Assembly: GCF_001887355.1 (NCBI RefSeq) | Contig: NZ_MPIN01000005.1 | Span: 187,390-251,389, forward strand | DNA: 64,000 nucleotides | Reading direction: 5' to 3' | From: Cystobacter ferrugineus | GTDB taxonomy: Bacteria > Myxococcota > Myxococcia > Myxococcales > Myxococcaceae | In this document: one piece after another, positions 7,801 to 16,800 of the stretch | How the letters are laid out: each line of letters opens with the position of its first letter | How positions within the stretch are numbered: position 1 is the first letter of the stretch | The notes under the pieces: generated by a model | Told to the model about the DNA's origin: nothing | What the model saw: the letters and a program-made list of their open reading frames with translations, nothing else | Database searches by the model: none | Made by a program: the position numbers and the translations under genes

Positions 7801-9557
7801 CGCCGGACCCCCTTGGTATCGCTCCCGCGTCGGTCTCCCTCTCCGCCTACGGAATGCTGGAGACGTGCAAGCAGGTGGAGACGGGTATGCGGGCTGGCAC
7901 CAATATGTCGACGAGCGCGAGCTTCTCCGGCCAGACGGGCATGTCGGCCAGCTTCGCCATGGGCATCCGGGCCCAGGACACCCCCTACCCCACGCTGCCC
8001 ACCGGCAGCCTGCTGGCCGCTCTCGTTGAACAGGGCAAGACGGCGCAAGAGAACCTCGAGAACGTCTACCTCGTGCAGGCGCCCAGCACCGCCATCATCG
8101 CCAAGAATCCGGTGGACGTGTATCTGGTGGCCAACGAGCTGGCGACCTGCATGGATGCCGATACCTCCTATACGATGAGGGTCAATGTCCGGGTGCTGCG
8201 TCCGGAGTCCGAGTCCACGTTGAACACCGTGGCGAAGGCCGCGATGCTGGAGCTGGAGACGCTCCGCGAGAATGCCCTGAAGAAGCAGGGCCAGGGGCGC
8301 CTGCTGCCCGAGGATCTGACCCAGCTCCGGCAGGCTTTCTGGGTCAACATGGGCAAGCGGAGCGCCCCCGTTCCGGCGGAGCTACATCCACTGGTGGAGC
8401 AATGGGTGACGCGAGAGCTGGCCGAGACGACCCGGGCGGTGGAGCGTCAATCCATCGAACGGCAGCTCGAGCTGATGGCACTGGAGGTGCGGGCCATCAA
8501 CGACGGGCTGAAGGACACCCAGCGCAAGCAGACGCTGCTGGAGTGGCTGCCCCGGCGATCGCTGCAGAACATGGATGCCGAGTCGCTCCGACTGTACGTG
8601 CGGTCCGTGTCCCGGGTCCTCAATGACTACCTCTACCCCATCCTCGAGCTGCGCTACCCGGTGGTCCTGCAGACCCTGCGCTCGAGCACGGGGAGCCAGG
8701 GGGCGATGACGGCACTCAACAGCTTCATCAACGCCGACTTCAACGGCTCCTATGCTTCACTGGCGCACAAGCTGATCGCCGTGGCCAAACAGGTGGAGGC
8801 TGAAACGGAACTGCTGAGTCTGGCGCATAAAGGCAACCCCACCGTCAGCGTCGCGTACCTGAGCATTCCGCGTCCACGCGAGCAGTGGTCCCCGCAGCCG
8901 CAGCCCCCTCCCGCCGCTCAGCCACCGGAAACGGTGTACTACACGTTGGACGCCGCCATGTCCGAGTCCATCTGGGACAAGGTCAACCGGACCTCCATTG
9001 CCTCCATCGCCGTGCGCCCCGAGGACATCTTCCAGGCGGATGGGACGAAGCGGCTCTCGTGCGAGAAGGACGTGCCCATCATCCGCAACATGATGGTCTT
9101 CTTCACCCTCCAGCGGGCATCCGACTTGGAGAGGGCCCGCACGCAGGTGATGGATCTGCCACTCAGCGTGGATGGGGACATGGTATTCCCGACGAAGGCC
9201 GGTCCGCAGCACTACCGCATGCAGAACGCGACATGGCTCTCCCAGTCCTTTGGGCAGCCGCTGTTCGGGCACTTCAACCAGGCGGCATCCACCTACTCCA
9301 ACTGGCGCAACTCCCAGGTGAACCTGGGCGCCGCGGTGGCGAACGGGCTGTCGCCGTTCACCCGCTTCGACATCAACCTGCGCGCGCTCAAGTCGGGCGA
9401 TCTCCTGCATCTGGTGACGGAGATGGTGGTGGTGTTCGAAGTGGAGACGCGCTCTGGCGAGCGTCCGCAATTCCCCTGGATCGAGTCCTGCCTGTCCCAG
9501 CCCAGTGATTCGTCCACCTCGTCGTCGTTCACGGTGACCCAGGCGCCGAGCCTCTGA
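4836..9557 (+). CDS. Giant Cys-rich lipoprotein upstream of an Rhs protein
   Basis: 1573 residues. The GTG at 4836 was chosen because AGGGGGG stands four bases before it. It gives a short basic n-region, a hydrophobic stretch and the lipobox LLAGC, so the product should be a lipoprotein. The first 350 residues after the signal hold many cysteines, probably in disulfides. The middle (about 500-900) is helical with charged runs. A beta-rich part around 900-1080 includes a segment running from a polar LETGD motif to a tryptophan. The C-terminal 300 residues are mixed. No enzyme motif was recognised. It is 93 bp ahead of the Rhs gene on the same strand and is probably co-transcribed; a surface partner or carrier for the Rhs protein is a guess. 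A CRP-like site lies upstream. Confidence 0.85.
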   Translation: MSGFKPQLLFSGLLWALLAGCGTELPEDGGGVAPGNQSEQQAIINEKPQCEASSIDWPESTGTCDGPFEYQLQCYKYLENSPSCGPSGRYYQKDCWHTCTLTRPVTKGPYTQVIYPISEEKRICSGVILVCDDDPPIETPDEPFGPQRKCHYVPNCRNEVVHDYDGPCNGVALDYRNTHYPDQVNTITTRYTYSLMEDEGGPAMCNFWLQNVREQFSSGPNNPACGFSYQHLCDDESRPIYNNCRHPEHGNADVNECANGYNSGPDGWSSTAHQNTPEQASERVKTHWTSLGNATETPVYITAPRCVTCEDEATPSTRYECLMRGLDPAQRNWREINTRYKLLMHLRLLYEFNAHELSADPVEAANRRAKILALLEQDGPTYPTCGKEVAYLDESHPDPRNPDCATLYQQYFKLNFCARLTSDYVPVAASNASFDYCAGLIPVFSQDHGTCRDTLASWGKDYQDTLYALASRMVKESSSTALTDAQVQRRLDAIQQWYDYAFRAGQTPDPALWQQLDGLMGAFWKVLYDAEAPFDSNGPAEGGYRDVSQFVAEGLAVDQKVLRAAIANMARTDGGPQPKLKRSPLLLTLGGGLRTLANRVEDTVMLHDLGCRFHGCKVPESRTQVSELMGLIGSLHDPAALDVRLRRLATTHAVANEWRTVFQDLYNNHAVIQAALEEWMVPASTGSAETFASRFMKTDDSRWPSLLLEFVQQVKDAEQRTSSYEATGRFEPGLNNILHTGMQDAQFGAARKALIDFRTDLETELQRYEAEEEKYVERLVAQIGNEAAQAQFKSQMVDRVTRMAQLYEDLAGLKLSSAHDEAKFGDFMKSFVDAAEAQRANRPPYELLLQNVEFSLTARSSARFNPEGANTPEGNTKVGREDVRALSVPGSSPIHLETGDILYINTQGSWSPTCALRKVRADSYGSFAGFSFDTVTTTPTGPEGYLISRVASGTTAISNQSVNSAEAYANVSVSNRACAGARADMTVKSPDPLGIAPASVSLSAYGMLETCKQVETGMRAGTNMSTSASFSGQTGMSASFAMGIRAQDTPYPTLPTGSLLAALVEQGKTAQENLENVYLVQAPSTAIIAKNPVDVYLVANELATCMDADTSYTMRVNVRVLRPESESTLNTVAKAAMLELETLRENALKKQGQGRLLPEDLTQLRQAFWVNMGKRSAPVPAELHPLVEQWVTRELAETTRAVERQSIERQLELMALEVRAINDGLKDTQRKQTLLEWLPRRSLQNMDAESLRLYVRSVSRVLNDYLYPILELRYPVVLQTLRSSTGSQGAMTALNSFINADFNGSYASLAHKLIAVAKQVEAETELLSLAHKGNPTVSVAYLSIPRPREQWSPQPQPPPAAQPPETVYYTLDAAMSESIWDKVNRTSIASIAVRPEDIFQADGTKRLSCEKDVPIIRNMMVFFTLQRASDLERARTQVMDLPLSVDGDMVFPTKAGPQHYRMQNATWLSQSFGQPLFGHFNQAASTYSNWRNSQVNLGAAVANGLSPFTRFDINLRALKSGDLLHLVTEMVVVFEVETRSGERPQFPWIESCLSQPSDSSTSSSFTVTQAPSL

Positions 9558-9650
9558 GTCGCCACCGCCACTCCCTGGTGGACGCCACCGATGCGTCCGC
9601 CAGGGGGCAGTTCAGTTGACAGTCTTTTCGCGTGGTAGGGGTAAAGAAAC

Positions 9651-12600
9651 GTGAAGCGTTCTATCGTCCCAGTCCTTGTTCTGACCTGGGTGTGTCTGGC
9701 CTCGGGCTCCTCGTCCCTGGCCTTCGACGGCCCCTTGCAGGACAGACTCTTGCAGGCGCCCCAACTCTCCGCGCCGCAACGCGGGAGTCTGGCGGGTCAG
9801 CTCGCCCACACCGCCTTCGGGCCCGCCGACGTCAGCCGGGGAGCCTTCTCGCTGCCCTCCGCGTTCAGCGTGCCGGAGGACCGGGGAGCGTTGCTGGCAC
9901 CCCTCTTTCCCACGTACTCCCCGGACTCTGGCGCCTCGGAATGGGGCGTCGGCTGGCGCACCTCCCTGCACCTCGAGCGCTGGAGGGCCCGAGGTGACCT
10001 CGACTACGCCACCGATGGACTGACGAGCCCCTGGGGCCGGCTGGTGCAAGGAAGTGATGGGGATTGGTACCCGCAGGGGCTGTCCACGCCCGTGCGCGTG
10101 CGGATGAATGGCACGAGCGCCACCGCCTGGCTTCCGGACGGCAGCACCTGGCACTTCGGTGGCCCGGCGCGCATCGACACCCCGCGTGGCACCTTCGCCT
10201 GGTATCTCACCGAGGTGGTGACGGTGCTCGGCCGCCGCACCCGTCTGGAGTGGCAGCCCAACGACTCGGGCCAGCTCTTCCTCCAGCACGCCTTCTATGG
10301 CGGCACGGGGACGGACTTCCAGTACCGCATCGAGCTGGCGTATCAGCCCCTCGTCCTGCCCTTCGTGGACTATCGCTCCGGCACGGGCCTGGCGCTGGAT
10401 CGGCGCGTGTCGACCGTGACGGTGTACGCGCGGGGGAGCGGCACCGGAATCGATACCGAGCGCTGGCGCTACACGCTGACGCATGCCGGCGACGGCTTCG
10501 GGCCCGCCTTCTACCTGGAGCAGGTGACGCAGCGCTTCGCTTCCGGCGAGCAGCCTCCCCCCACCCACTACACCTACCACTCCGCTCGCGAGCGTCTGCT
10601 ACAGCCCGAATGGTTCATCAACGACCGGTTGGATCAGGTCCTGACCATGCTGGGAGAGGATGCCTTCCAACCGGAGCGGGCCACCCTGCTCGACGTGGAC
10701 TCCGATGGCCTCATCGATTTCGAGCACGCCTATGACGGCGCGATGGTGCGGCAGACGAAGGAGGGCTTCGTCATCGAGTACCTGCCAGCGCTTCCCGCCA
10801 ACGCCTTCTACGGCTGCCGCTCCGGAGCCTCGTACTACAACCTCCCGCGACACCTGGCGCAGATGTTTCCCGAGGACAGCGCTCATCCGCTTCCCGAGGA
10901 CAGAGCTCATCAGGTGGTGTCGCTCGAGTTCGATGCCTCGCGTGGCATCACCCATCTGGTGATGTGCGACCGCAAGGGCCAGGCGCTGCAGTCCTCCGTA
11001 CTGGAGGGCCTGTGGGAGCTGGGCGCCAATACCCGCCTCGTCGACCTGAACCGGGACCAGAAGCCGGACCTGCTGCGCGTGGACACGGGCTCCTTCGAGG
11101 TGATTCCCAATATCAGCGCCTCCGGCCAGCTCGCCTTCGGTGCCGCGAGCCAGGGCGCCCTGCTCTCGCTGAGCGGCGGCTCCTACCAACCCCTGGCCTC
11201 CTGGGTCCAGGACATGAATGGAGACAGCCTGCCGGACCTCGTGGTGCGCCATCTGGGCGGGCTGGCGGTGTGGTGGGCCAAGGGGCAGTTCGAGTTCGAC
11301 CCCATCGCGCGGGAATACCCGCTCGTCAACCTCCACGGCTACTACGTGGATCCAGCGGCCTACGCCTTCCACTTCATGGATGGCAACCGGGATGGTCTCA
11401 CGGACGTCCTGCTGGTGGCGCAGGGTGATGTGCGCCTCTTCATGAATTCTGGCGTGCACTTGCAGGAGGTGGACATCCCCTCCCTGTATTACCTGGGCTA
11501 TGGATCCACGCCGCCGGTGGTGGCGGACTTCCGCGGCAGCGGCAACACCGAGGTGGCGTTCGCCGCCCAGGGCATCGCCCACGGCGTGGCGCTGGACAGC
11601 CCCGAGACGGGCCTGATGGCCTCCGCCGACGACGGCCGGGGCACCGTGCTGCACTTCCGCTACGGGCGTGGCCCCTCCGGACCCGAGGTACGCCAGCGGC
11701 CGGCGGTGCTGTCCGCCCTGGAGGTGGAGTCCAGTGGATATGACACCCTCCGGTACGACTACTCGTATACCCAACCCGTCCACCACTCGGAGGGCACGTT
11801 CCTGGTGGGCTATGGCACGGTGGAGCGCCAGGACGGCACTGTCACCCAGACGGAGCACTTCCTCCAGGGAGACACCTACGCCGGCCTGCCGTCCTCCTCC
11901 TCCCAAGAAGATGCACTCACCCCTGGCCTGCACGGCTTCACCTCCCGGCGGTACGAGGACGCGTACTTCCGGGACATCCCCTGGAAACGCCTGGAGGAGG
12001 AGCGGTCGGGCTGGACTGGCGCCCAGGGCGAACTCCTGGAGGAGTGGACGGAGTACCCCGAGTACGAGGCCGACGTGTGCCCCGCCACGGTGGTGCGCCA
12101 CCTGAGGCAGGGCACCCTCACCACGAAGCAGTGGCGCGCCCAGATCTCGGGCCTCGCCAACCACCTGCACTGCCTTGAGGAGCGCGTCATCCTGTCGGGC
12201 GCCCACGACGACAGCACGCTGAACTTCGAGCATACGGCCCGCCTCATCCGCGACGAGGTGGGCCTGTTGAAACGGGTGGAGAGCATCGGCGATGGCCAGA
12301 CGCTGGTGCTGCAGGAGGTGGGCTACCGCGCCGACCACACCGTGCAGAGCATCTCCCAGCCGGGCCAGGGGACGACCACCTTTGGCGTGGATCCGACCAG
12401 CCTGCTGCTGAGCAAGGTGACCTCGCCGGATGGCACCTGGGTGGAGGTGGCGCAGAGGGATCCGAGCACCGACGGCATGCTCTCGCTGGTGAAGCAGCGA
12501 GGCGGCAAGTCGTACGCGCAGCACTTCCGCTACGATGGCCAGGAGCGGCTGAAGAAGCAGTGGAACGACGCGGGCCGGGCCACCGAGGCCAATCCCAACA

Positions 12601-15341
12601 TGGTGCTGGCCTACGAGTTCGCGCGGGCCCAACGGCCTGGCTCCATCCGCGTGGCCTCGCTGGTGGACGCTGGGTCCGGCGCCCACTCCGAGTCGGTTGA
12701 ATGGCAGACGGCGGCCGGAGAGGACGTGACGGCCGCGGAGAAGATCCCCGAGGGCTGGGCCTTCAACGGCATCACCACACGCAGCCGGGTTCTCCGCGAG
12801 ACGAACACCTACCAGCGCGACACCGAGCCGCTCACCCTGGACACCACGTCCGTCACGTACGCGGACCTGCTACGCGGTGGGCAGTTGCTGCGCCGGACGC
12901 GGACCGCGGGCTTCGGCCACGAGATGGATGCGCTGTCACGGCTCCACGTCGACGTGGAGCGCCACACGGCCGGCTCGGTCTCCTTCCGGAACGGACTCCT
13001 CCAGCGCCAGGTGCTGGAGAACGGCACGCACCGGCGGACGCACGTCGTGGACGCCGCCGAGCGCGTGGTGGCCTACGAGGACGAGGTGGGCACCCGCTAC
13101 ACCTACGGGTATGACGCCCTGGGCCGCCTGCGCACGGTGTTGCTGCCCGACGGGAAGCAACACCGGGTCTTCTATGACAAGCATGGCCGCGTCTCTCGCA
13201 TCTGGCGCGAGGACATCGCCACCGTCGATTACACCTACGCTCCCGGAACGGGGTTGCTGGAGGGCAAGCGATTCCTCTCTCCGGCGGGCCAACCGATGCG
13301 AGAGGAGGCCTACGCCTACGATGGCATCGGCCGCAAGACGGTGGAGACGCACACCGATCCGACCGCGGGAACCTCGCTGGCCTATCGCTTCCATTACGAT
13401 GGGGCGACTCCGGCCCAGCCTTCACTCCGCACGGACGTGGGAATGCTGACGGCGGTGGAGGGGGACGGCTTCGTCAAGACGTTCTCGTACTACCCCGATG
13501 GAAAGGAATGGCACCGCACCGTCCAGCTCAATGGCTGGCGCACGGTGGAGACGACGTGGACCTACGCCGACAATGGTGACGTCGCCCAGGCCAGTACCGC
13601 GGTGAGAGACTCGGCCGGCCTCCTCCTGTCCTCCACCACCCTGGAGCACGGCTGGGACACCTTTGGCCGCCTGCACACCCTCCACCTCAATGGCCAGCCA
13701 CTCGCGACGTTCACCTACAACGCCCAGGGTCAGCCCTGGCGGGCCACCTTCACCACGGGAGAGACGGCGTCCCTGGCCTACGACGGCCTCAGCCGCAAGC
13801 GCACCGGCCTCTACCTGAACTCCAATCGCTGGACGGCCTCGACCGGCCTCAAACTGAACGGCCGCGGATTCCTCGACACCGAGGACATCGTCGTCAACGG
13901 CAGGCCGCTCCAGCGCGCCTACCAGTACTCGCCCCAGGGCTTCCTGACGCAGTCGACGGACGCGGATGCGGCCTATCTCTACGGCTTCGACACCTTCGGC
14001 CTGCCCACGTCCATCACCGACAACCAGGGGACCCGCACGCTCAGCCGACAGGGCTCCACCCTCACCGCGGGCGACATCACCTATACCTTCGATGCGCTCG
14101 GCCGGACCGTCACCCGCGGCAACCTCACCCTTGCCTATGGCCCCCATGGCCACCTCGCGCTCGCGCGCAAGGGGGTCCTCGAGTGGCGCTTCCTTCACGA
14201 CGAGGCCGGCCAGCGACTGATGAAGCTCGCCGGCGACACCCCGGTGGCGGCCTACCTCGAGGGGGGCATGTACCTCGACGAGACGGGGCTCACCCAGCCG
14301 TTCAAGTTCGCCGGCCACGTGGTGGGCCTGGTGAAGAACGGCTCCTTCGAGATGCTGGCGGCGGACACCCGGGGCTCCGTCATCGCGGACGTGGACGGAA
14401 CCCCGCGCCTGGCCTCTCCCTTCGGCGCTCGGGACATCCATCCCTCGCACGCCGCGGCCATCGACTACGTGGAGAAGGGATTCGATGCGGACCTCGGCCT
14501 CATCCGCATGGGGGTGCGCGACTATGATCCCGGGCTCAACCGCTTCATGACGCCGGATCCGCTCTTCCTCGAGCAACCGGCGCTGTGCGCCGACCGGCCG
14601 GTGGAGTGCAACCTGTACGGCTACGCGGTGGGCAATCCCGTCACCTTCGTCGATCCGAAGGGCACCGCCGTCGAAACGGTGTGGGACGTGGCCAGCCTGG
14701 GCATGGGCATCTACAGCATCCGCTCGTGGAACGAGAACACCTCGACCTTCAGCAAGGTGGTGGACGTCATCGGCGTCGTGGCGGACGCCGCCGCGGTGGT
14801 GGTGCCCTTCGTTCCGGGCGGCGCCGGCGCGGCCATCAAGGGCGCACGCGCGGTCGACGCGGCCGTGGACACCCTCCAGAGCGCTGACAAGACGGTCGAG
14901 GCCGTCCAGGCGGCCGAAAAGGCGGCCGAGGTAACCAAGCTGGTCAACATCGACACGGGAACCGCTTCCGCATTCGTTTCTCAAGATTCAGCCATACGGC
15001 ATGAACTCAAGGAATTCGTTCAGAACAAGGGCATGGTGATGACGGAGACCGCCGCGAAAGAGTTCCAAGGCATGCTGCGTGTCGCGGGTCCTGAGGAAAC
15101 AGCGCGCGCACAGCGGTTCCTGGACCGGGTCACCATCATCCCCGACAATCCATCATCGCGAGCACTGAAGCTCAAGGAAACCAAAAGCGTGGGCTCGAAC
15201 GATATCAAGATCTTTGGGACGGGGGACAACATGGGGATCACGACCATGAGCAGTGACGCGAAGTTCCTCCGCGGAGCCAAGGCGCAAGGGGTAGAGTTCG
15301 ATGCCTTCTTGCACTCTCCTGTTCCTCTTCGCGGGCTTTGA
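9651..15341 (+). CDS. TcB/TcC-like Rhs polymorphic toxin with a PIN-like C-terminal tip
   Basis: 1896 residues with a GTG start after AGGGG. A Sec-type signal is at 1-25. A SpvB-like N-terminal region (about 50-310) is followed by four FG-GAP/VCBS-type repeats with D-x-D-x-DG cores near 345, 465, 520 and 577. A TcdB-middle-like region leads into many YD/Rhs repeats (about 1130-1600). The Rhs core motif GLIRMGVRDYDPGLNRF is at about 1616-1632 and a DPKG cut-type site near 1665. The remaining ~230 residues are the variable tip: a hydrophobic Val/Ala-rich linker, then a domain with NIDTGTASAF, a TETAAKEF segment and SNDIKIFGTG...TMSSDAKF. The spacing of these acidic residues resembles a PIN-type RNase; this is an inference. 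An immunity candidate follows at once. The partner lipoprotein is just upstream. Confidence 0.87.
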   Translation: MKRSIVPVLVLTWVCLASGSSSLAFDGPLQDRLLQAPQLSAPQRGSLAGQLAHTAFGPADVSRGAFSLPSAFSVPEDRGALLAPLFPTYSPDSGASEWGVGWRTSLHLERWRARGDLDYATDGLTSPWGRLVQGSDGDWYPQGLSTPVRVRMNGTSATAWLPDGSTWHFGGPARIDTPRGTFAWYLTEVVTVLGRRTRLEWQPNDSGQLFLQHAFYGGTGTDFQYRIELAYQPLVLPFVDYRSGTGLALDRRVSTVTVYARGSGTGIDTERWRYTLTHAGDGFGPAFYLEQVTQRFASGEQPPPTHYTYHSARERLLQPEWFINDRLDQVLTMLGEDAFQPERATLLDVDSDGLIDFEHAYDGAMVRQTKEGFVIEYLPALPANAFYGCRSGASYYNLPRHLAQMFPEDSAHPLPEDRAHQVVSLEFDASRGITHLVMCDRKGQALQSSVLEGLWELGANTRLVDLNRDQKPDLLRVDTGSFEVIPNISASGQLAFGAASQGALLSLSGGSYQPLASWVQDMNGDSLPDLVVRHLGGLAVWWAKGQFEFDPIAREYPLVNLHGYYVDPAAYAFHFMDGNRDGLTDVLLVAQGDVRLFMNSGVHLQEVDIPSLYYLGYGSTPPVVADFRGSGNTEVAFAAQGIAHGVALDSPETGLMASADDGRGTVLHFRYGRGPSGPEVRQRPAVLSALEVESSGYDTLRYDYSYTQPVHHSEGTFLVGYGTVERQDGTVTQTEHFLQGDTYAGLPSSSSQEDALTPGLHGFTSRRYEDAYFRDIPWKRLEEERSGWTGAQGELLEEWTEYPEYEADVCPATVVRHLRQGTLTTKQWRAQISGLANHLHCLEERVILSGAHDDSTLNFEHTARLIRDEVGLLKRVESIGDGQTLVLQEVGYRADHTVQSISQPGQGTTTFGVDPTSLLLSKVTSPDGTWVEVAQRDPSTDGMLSLVKQRGGKSYAQHFRYDGQERLKKQWNDAGRATEANPNMVLAYEFARAQRPGSIRVASLVDAGSGAHSESVEWQTAAGEDVTAAEKIPEGWAFNGITTRSRVLRETNTYQRDTEPLTLDTTSVTYADLLRGGQLLRRTRTAGFGHEMDALSRLHVDVERHTAGSVSFRNGLLQRQVLENGTHRRTHVVDAAERVVAYEDEVGTRYTYGYDALGRLRTVLLPDGKQHRVFYDKHGRVSRIWREDIATVDYTYAPGTGLLEGKRFLSPAGQPMREEAYAYDGIGRKTVETHTDPTAGTSLAYRFHYDGATPAQPSLRTDVGMLTAVEGDGFVKTFSYYPDGKEWHRTVQLNGWRTVETTWTYADNGDVAQASTAVRDSAGLLLSSTTLEHGWDTFGRLHTLHLNGQPLATFTYNAQGQPWRATFTTGETASLAYDGLSRKRTGLYLNSNRWTASTGLKLNGRGFLDTEDIVVNGRPLQRAYQYSPQGFLTQSTDADAAYLYGFDTFGLPTSITDNQGTRTLSRQGSTLTAGDITYTFDALGRTVTRGNLTLAYGPHGHLALARKGVLEWRFLHDEAGQRLMKLAGDTPVAAYLEGGMYLDETGLTQPFKFAGHVVGLVKNGSFEMLAADTRGSVIADVDGTPRLASPFGARDIHPSHAAAIDYVEKGFDADLGLIRMGVRDYDPGLNRFMTPDPLFLEQPALCADRPVECNLYGYAVGNPVTFVDPKGTAVETVWDVASLGMGIYSIRSWNENTSTFSKVVDVIGVVADAAAVVVPFVPGGAGAAIKGARAVDAAVDTLQSADKTVEAVQAAEKAAEVTKLVNIDTGTASAFVSQDSAIRHELKEFVQNKGMVMTETAAKEFQGMLRVAGPEETARAQRFLDRVTIIPDNPSSRALKLKETKSVGSNDIKIFGTGDNMGITTMSSDAKFLRGAKAQGVEFDAFLHSPVPLRGL

Positions 15342-15346
15342 AATCA

Positions 15347-15637
15347 ATGGTCATTCCGCCCCACCTCGCCAGTACCGTGAAATTGATCAGAAGTGCTTTC
15401 TCCGAAGGAATTCCCCAGGACGAGTATCTGCCACTCCTCGCGGTGCTCTACCCATTCATGGCGGACGAGAACCTGGCCGAGGTAGCAAGCATGCTGACCG
15501 GGCGCGATCGGGGAGCCACGCTGAACGACGTGTATGCAGCAGGGGCTGGTGTTGGCTTCAGCCAGGAAGCGGTGGCCCGCGTGAAAAATCGACTGGAGGC
15601 TGTAGGTCTGGACGAATGGAGTCAGGAGAACTCGTGA
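15347..15637 (+). CDS. Probable immunity protein, DUF3349-like
   Basis: 96 residues starting at ATG 15347, five bases after the Rhs stop. A TTG at 15338 overlapping that stop is an alternative start. The protein is small, soluble and acidic. The layout (EGIPQDEYLPLLAVLYPFM, ENLAEVASML, then a hydrophobic Asp-Val segment and VARVKNRLEAVG) resembles the DUF3349 family known from actinobacteria. Position directly behind a polymorphic toxin tip makes it the obvious cognate immunity protein. Both family and role are inferred. Confidence 0.75.
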   Translation: MVIPPHLASTVKLIRSAFSEGIPQDEYLPLLAVLYPFMADENLAEVASMLTGRDRGATLNDVYAAGAGVGFSQEAVARVKNRLEAVGLDEWSQENS

Positions 15638-15798
15638 CCCAGGCCGCCAACCCAAGCTAGGCGGCGCAGGGTTCACCCCAGGATTTGTAGCCCTCCCAGG
15701 GAGGCCGCGCTGGAACCGAAGCCAGTCGCGGCTGGCCTGGGCTCTGTCTCGCCAGACAACTTGGGAGGGCTCTCCTCTTCCCCGCTCGGGAAAGCGAA

Positions 15799-15830
15799 GA
15801 GGCCGTGAGCCCCTGGGGGCTCACGGCCTC
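15799..15830. terminator. Terminator-type hairpin after the tRNA-Val pair
   Basis: Near-perfect inverted repeat with arms GAGGCCGTGAGCCCC and GGGGCTCACGGCCTC. It sits seven bases past the 3' end of the minus-strand tRNA-Val genes, and TTCGCTTT follows on that strand. It could also stop plus-strand transcription from the Rhs operon. Confidence 0.6.
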
Positions 15831-15837
15831 TGTCGTG

Positions 15838-15909
15838 TGGGCGCACCAGGATTCGAACCTGGGACCCCTGCCGTGTGAAGGCAGTGCTCTACCGCTGAGC
15901 TATGCGCCC
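15838..15909 (-). tRNA. tRNA-Val (CAC), copy 2
   Basis: 72 nt cloverleaf. The acceptor is GGGCGCA/TGCGCCC with discriminator A. The anticodon stem is CTGCC/GGCAG and the loop TTCACAC gives anticodon CAC. The T loop is TTCGAAT. It is identical to the copy at 15935-16006 and downstream of it on the minus strand. Confidence 0.95.
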
Positions 15910-15934
15910 GACTGCATGTCCGGCTTCGTGGGTG

Positions 15935-16006
15935 TGGGCGCACCAGGATTCGAACCTGGGACCCCTGCCGTGTGAAGGCAGTGCTCTACCGCTGAGCTAT
16001 GCGCCC
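15935..16006 (-). tRNA. tRNA-Val (CAC), copy 1
   Basis: 72 nt cloverleaf identical to 15838-15909, with anticodon CAC and A73. The two genes repeat at 97-bp spacing and are probably processed from one transcript ending at the 15799-15830 hairpin. CCA is not encoded. Confidence 0.95.
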
Positions 16007-16059
16007 CCGACGAAGCGACGGGGGGCTAGATGCCACCCCCTACCCCCACCTGTCAACGC

Positions 16060-16338
16060 CTATTCTCCCGCCAGTCCGCTCAGCTTCTCGTCCAGCTCGC
16101 GCAGCCGACGCTTGAGCCCCGAGAGCGCCTTGCCCACGGCCTTGAAGTCGCTCCGGGTGGCGAAATTCAACGTGTGCATCAGCTCTTCCTGGCTCCGGTC
16201 CAGCGCCTGCTTGCCCCGCTGCATCGAGCCCAGCGCCTCGGCGAACGCGCGCGCCCGCTGCTCATCCGCCAGCAGCGTCTCCATCGCCTTGTACGACGCC
16301 CCCAGGGCCTGCTTCGTCAGTCTCTGACGGATTCCCAT
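16060..16338 (-). CDS. Small helical (phasin-like) hypothetical protein
   Basis: 92 residues, rich in Ala, Leu, Lys and Glu, and predicted to be almost entirely helical with coiled-coil character (residues 15-85). There are no cysteines, signal peptide or catalytic motif. The size and composition resemble small phasin or regulatory helical proteins, but that is only a likeness. It is last in a run Hsp70 - SCP2-like - this gene, with 28 bp between it and the SCP2-like gene. The ATG at 16338 is used. Confidence 0.7.
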   Translation of the reverse strand: MGIRQRLTKQALGASYKAMETLLADEQRARAFAEALGSMQRGKQALDRSQEELMHTLNFATRSDFKAVGKALSGLKRRLRELDEKLSGLAGE

Positions 16339-16366
16339 GGCCTTCTCCCAACGCCCGAGCGCGCGT

Positions 16367-16792
16367 CTACGGCTCGTCCGGGTACTCGGTCTTCAACCCG
16401 CTGAGCACCCGATCGGCGATTCCCTTGAAGCGCAGGCGCTCGATGAGCTGCTGCAAGTCCCCCTTCACCGAGATGCGCCGCCGCAGCACCGCCTCCACCG
16501 GATCCAGGCTGCCCTGCAGGAGCTGCTTCCACACGGTGTAGGGCGCGCGTGCCAGGTAGGCCGGCTCCAGCTCGTCCAGATCGTCCGGATCGTCGAGCAC
16601 ACGCAGCGTCTCGATGCGCGTGTCACGCGGCACCACGTGCACCACGAAGGCGCGCGCCAGCCGGCCCGGCTCCGCGTCGACGATGACCCCGATGTCGCCC
16701 TGCCACCCTCGGGCGGCGAGCGAGCGCTCGGGATCCGCGTTCAACAAACGCACCGCTTCCTCACACCACTCCTTCGACGGGAACGTGGCCAT
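16367..16792 (-). CDS. SCP2-like (sterol-carrier-type) domain protein
   Basis: 141 residues. The ATG at 16792 follows GGAGAGGG at a good distance and lies 8 bp after the Hsp70 stop, so the two are almost surely co-transcribed. The pattern GDIGVIVDAEPG, APYTVWKQLLQGSLDP and ISVKGDLQQL is that of the SCP2 fold, a small lipid-binding alpha/beta domain. A longer frame to 17011 overlaps Hsp70 and was rejected. It is presumably a cytoplasmic lipid-binding accessory protein; the ligand is unknown. Confidence 0.8.
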   Translation of the reverse strand: MATFPSKEWCEEAVRLLNADPERSLAARGWQGDIGVIVDAEPGRLARAFVVHVVPRDTRIETLRVLDDPDDLDELEPAYLARAPYTVWKQLLQGSLDPVEAVLRRRISVKGDLQQLIERLRFKGIADRVLSGLKTEYPDEP

Positions 16793-16800
16793 GCCGACCG

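Noticed and set aside
4179-15830. The two similar hairpins as part of one repeat family
   Set aside because: Only the outer stem (GAGGCCG/CGGCCTC) is shared; both look like ordinary tRNA-associated terminators and no third copy was noticed.
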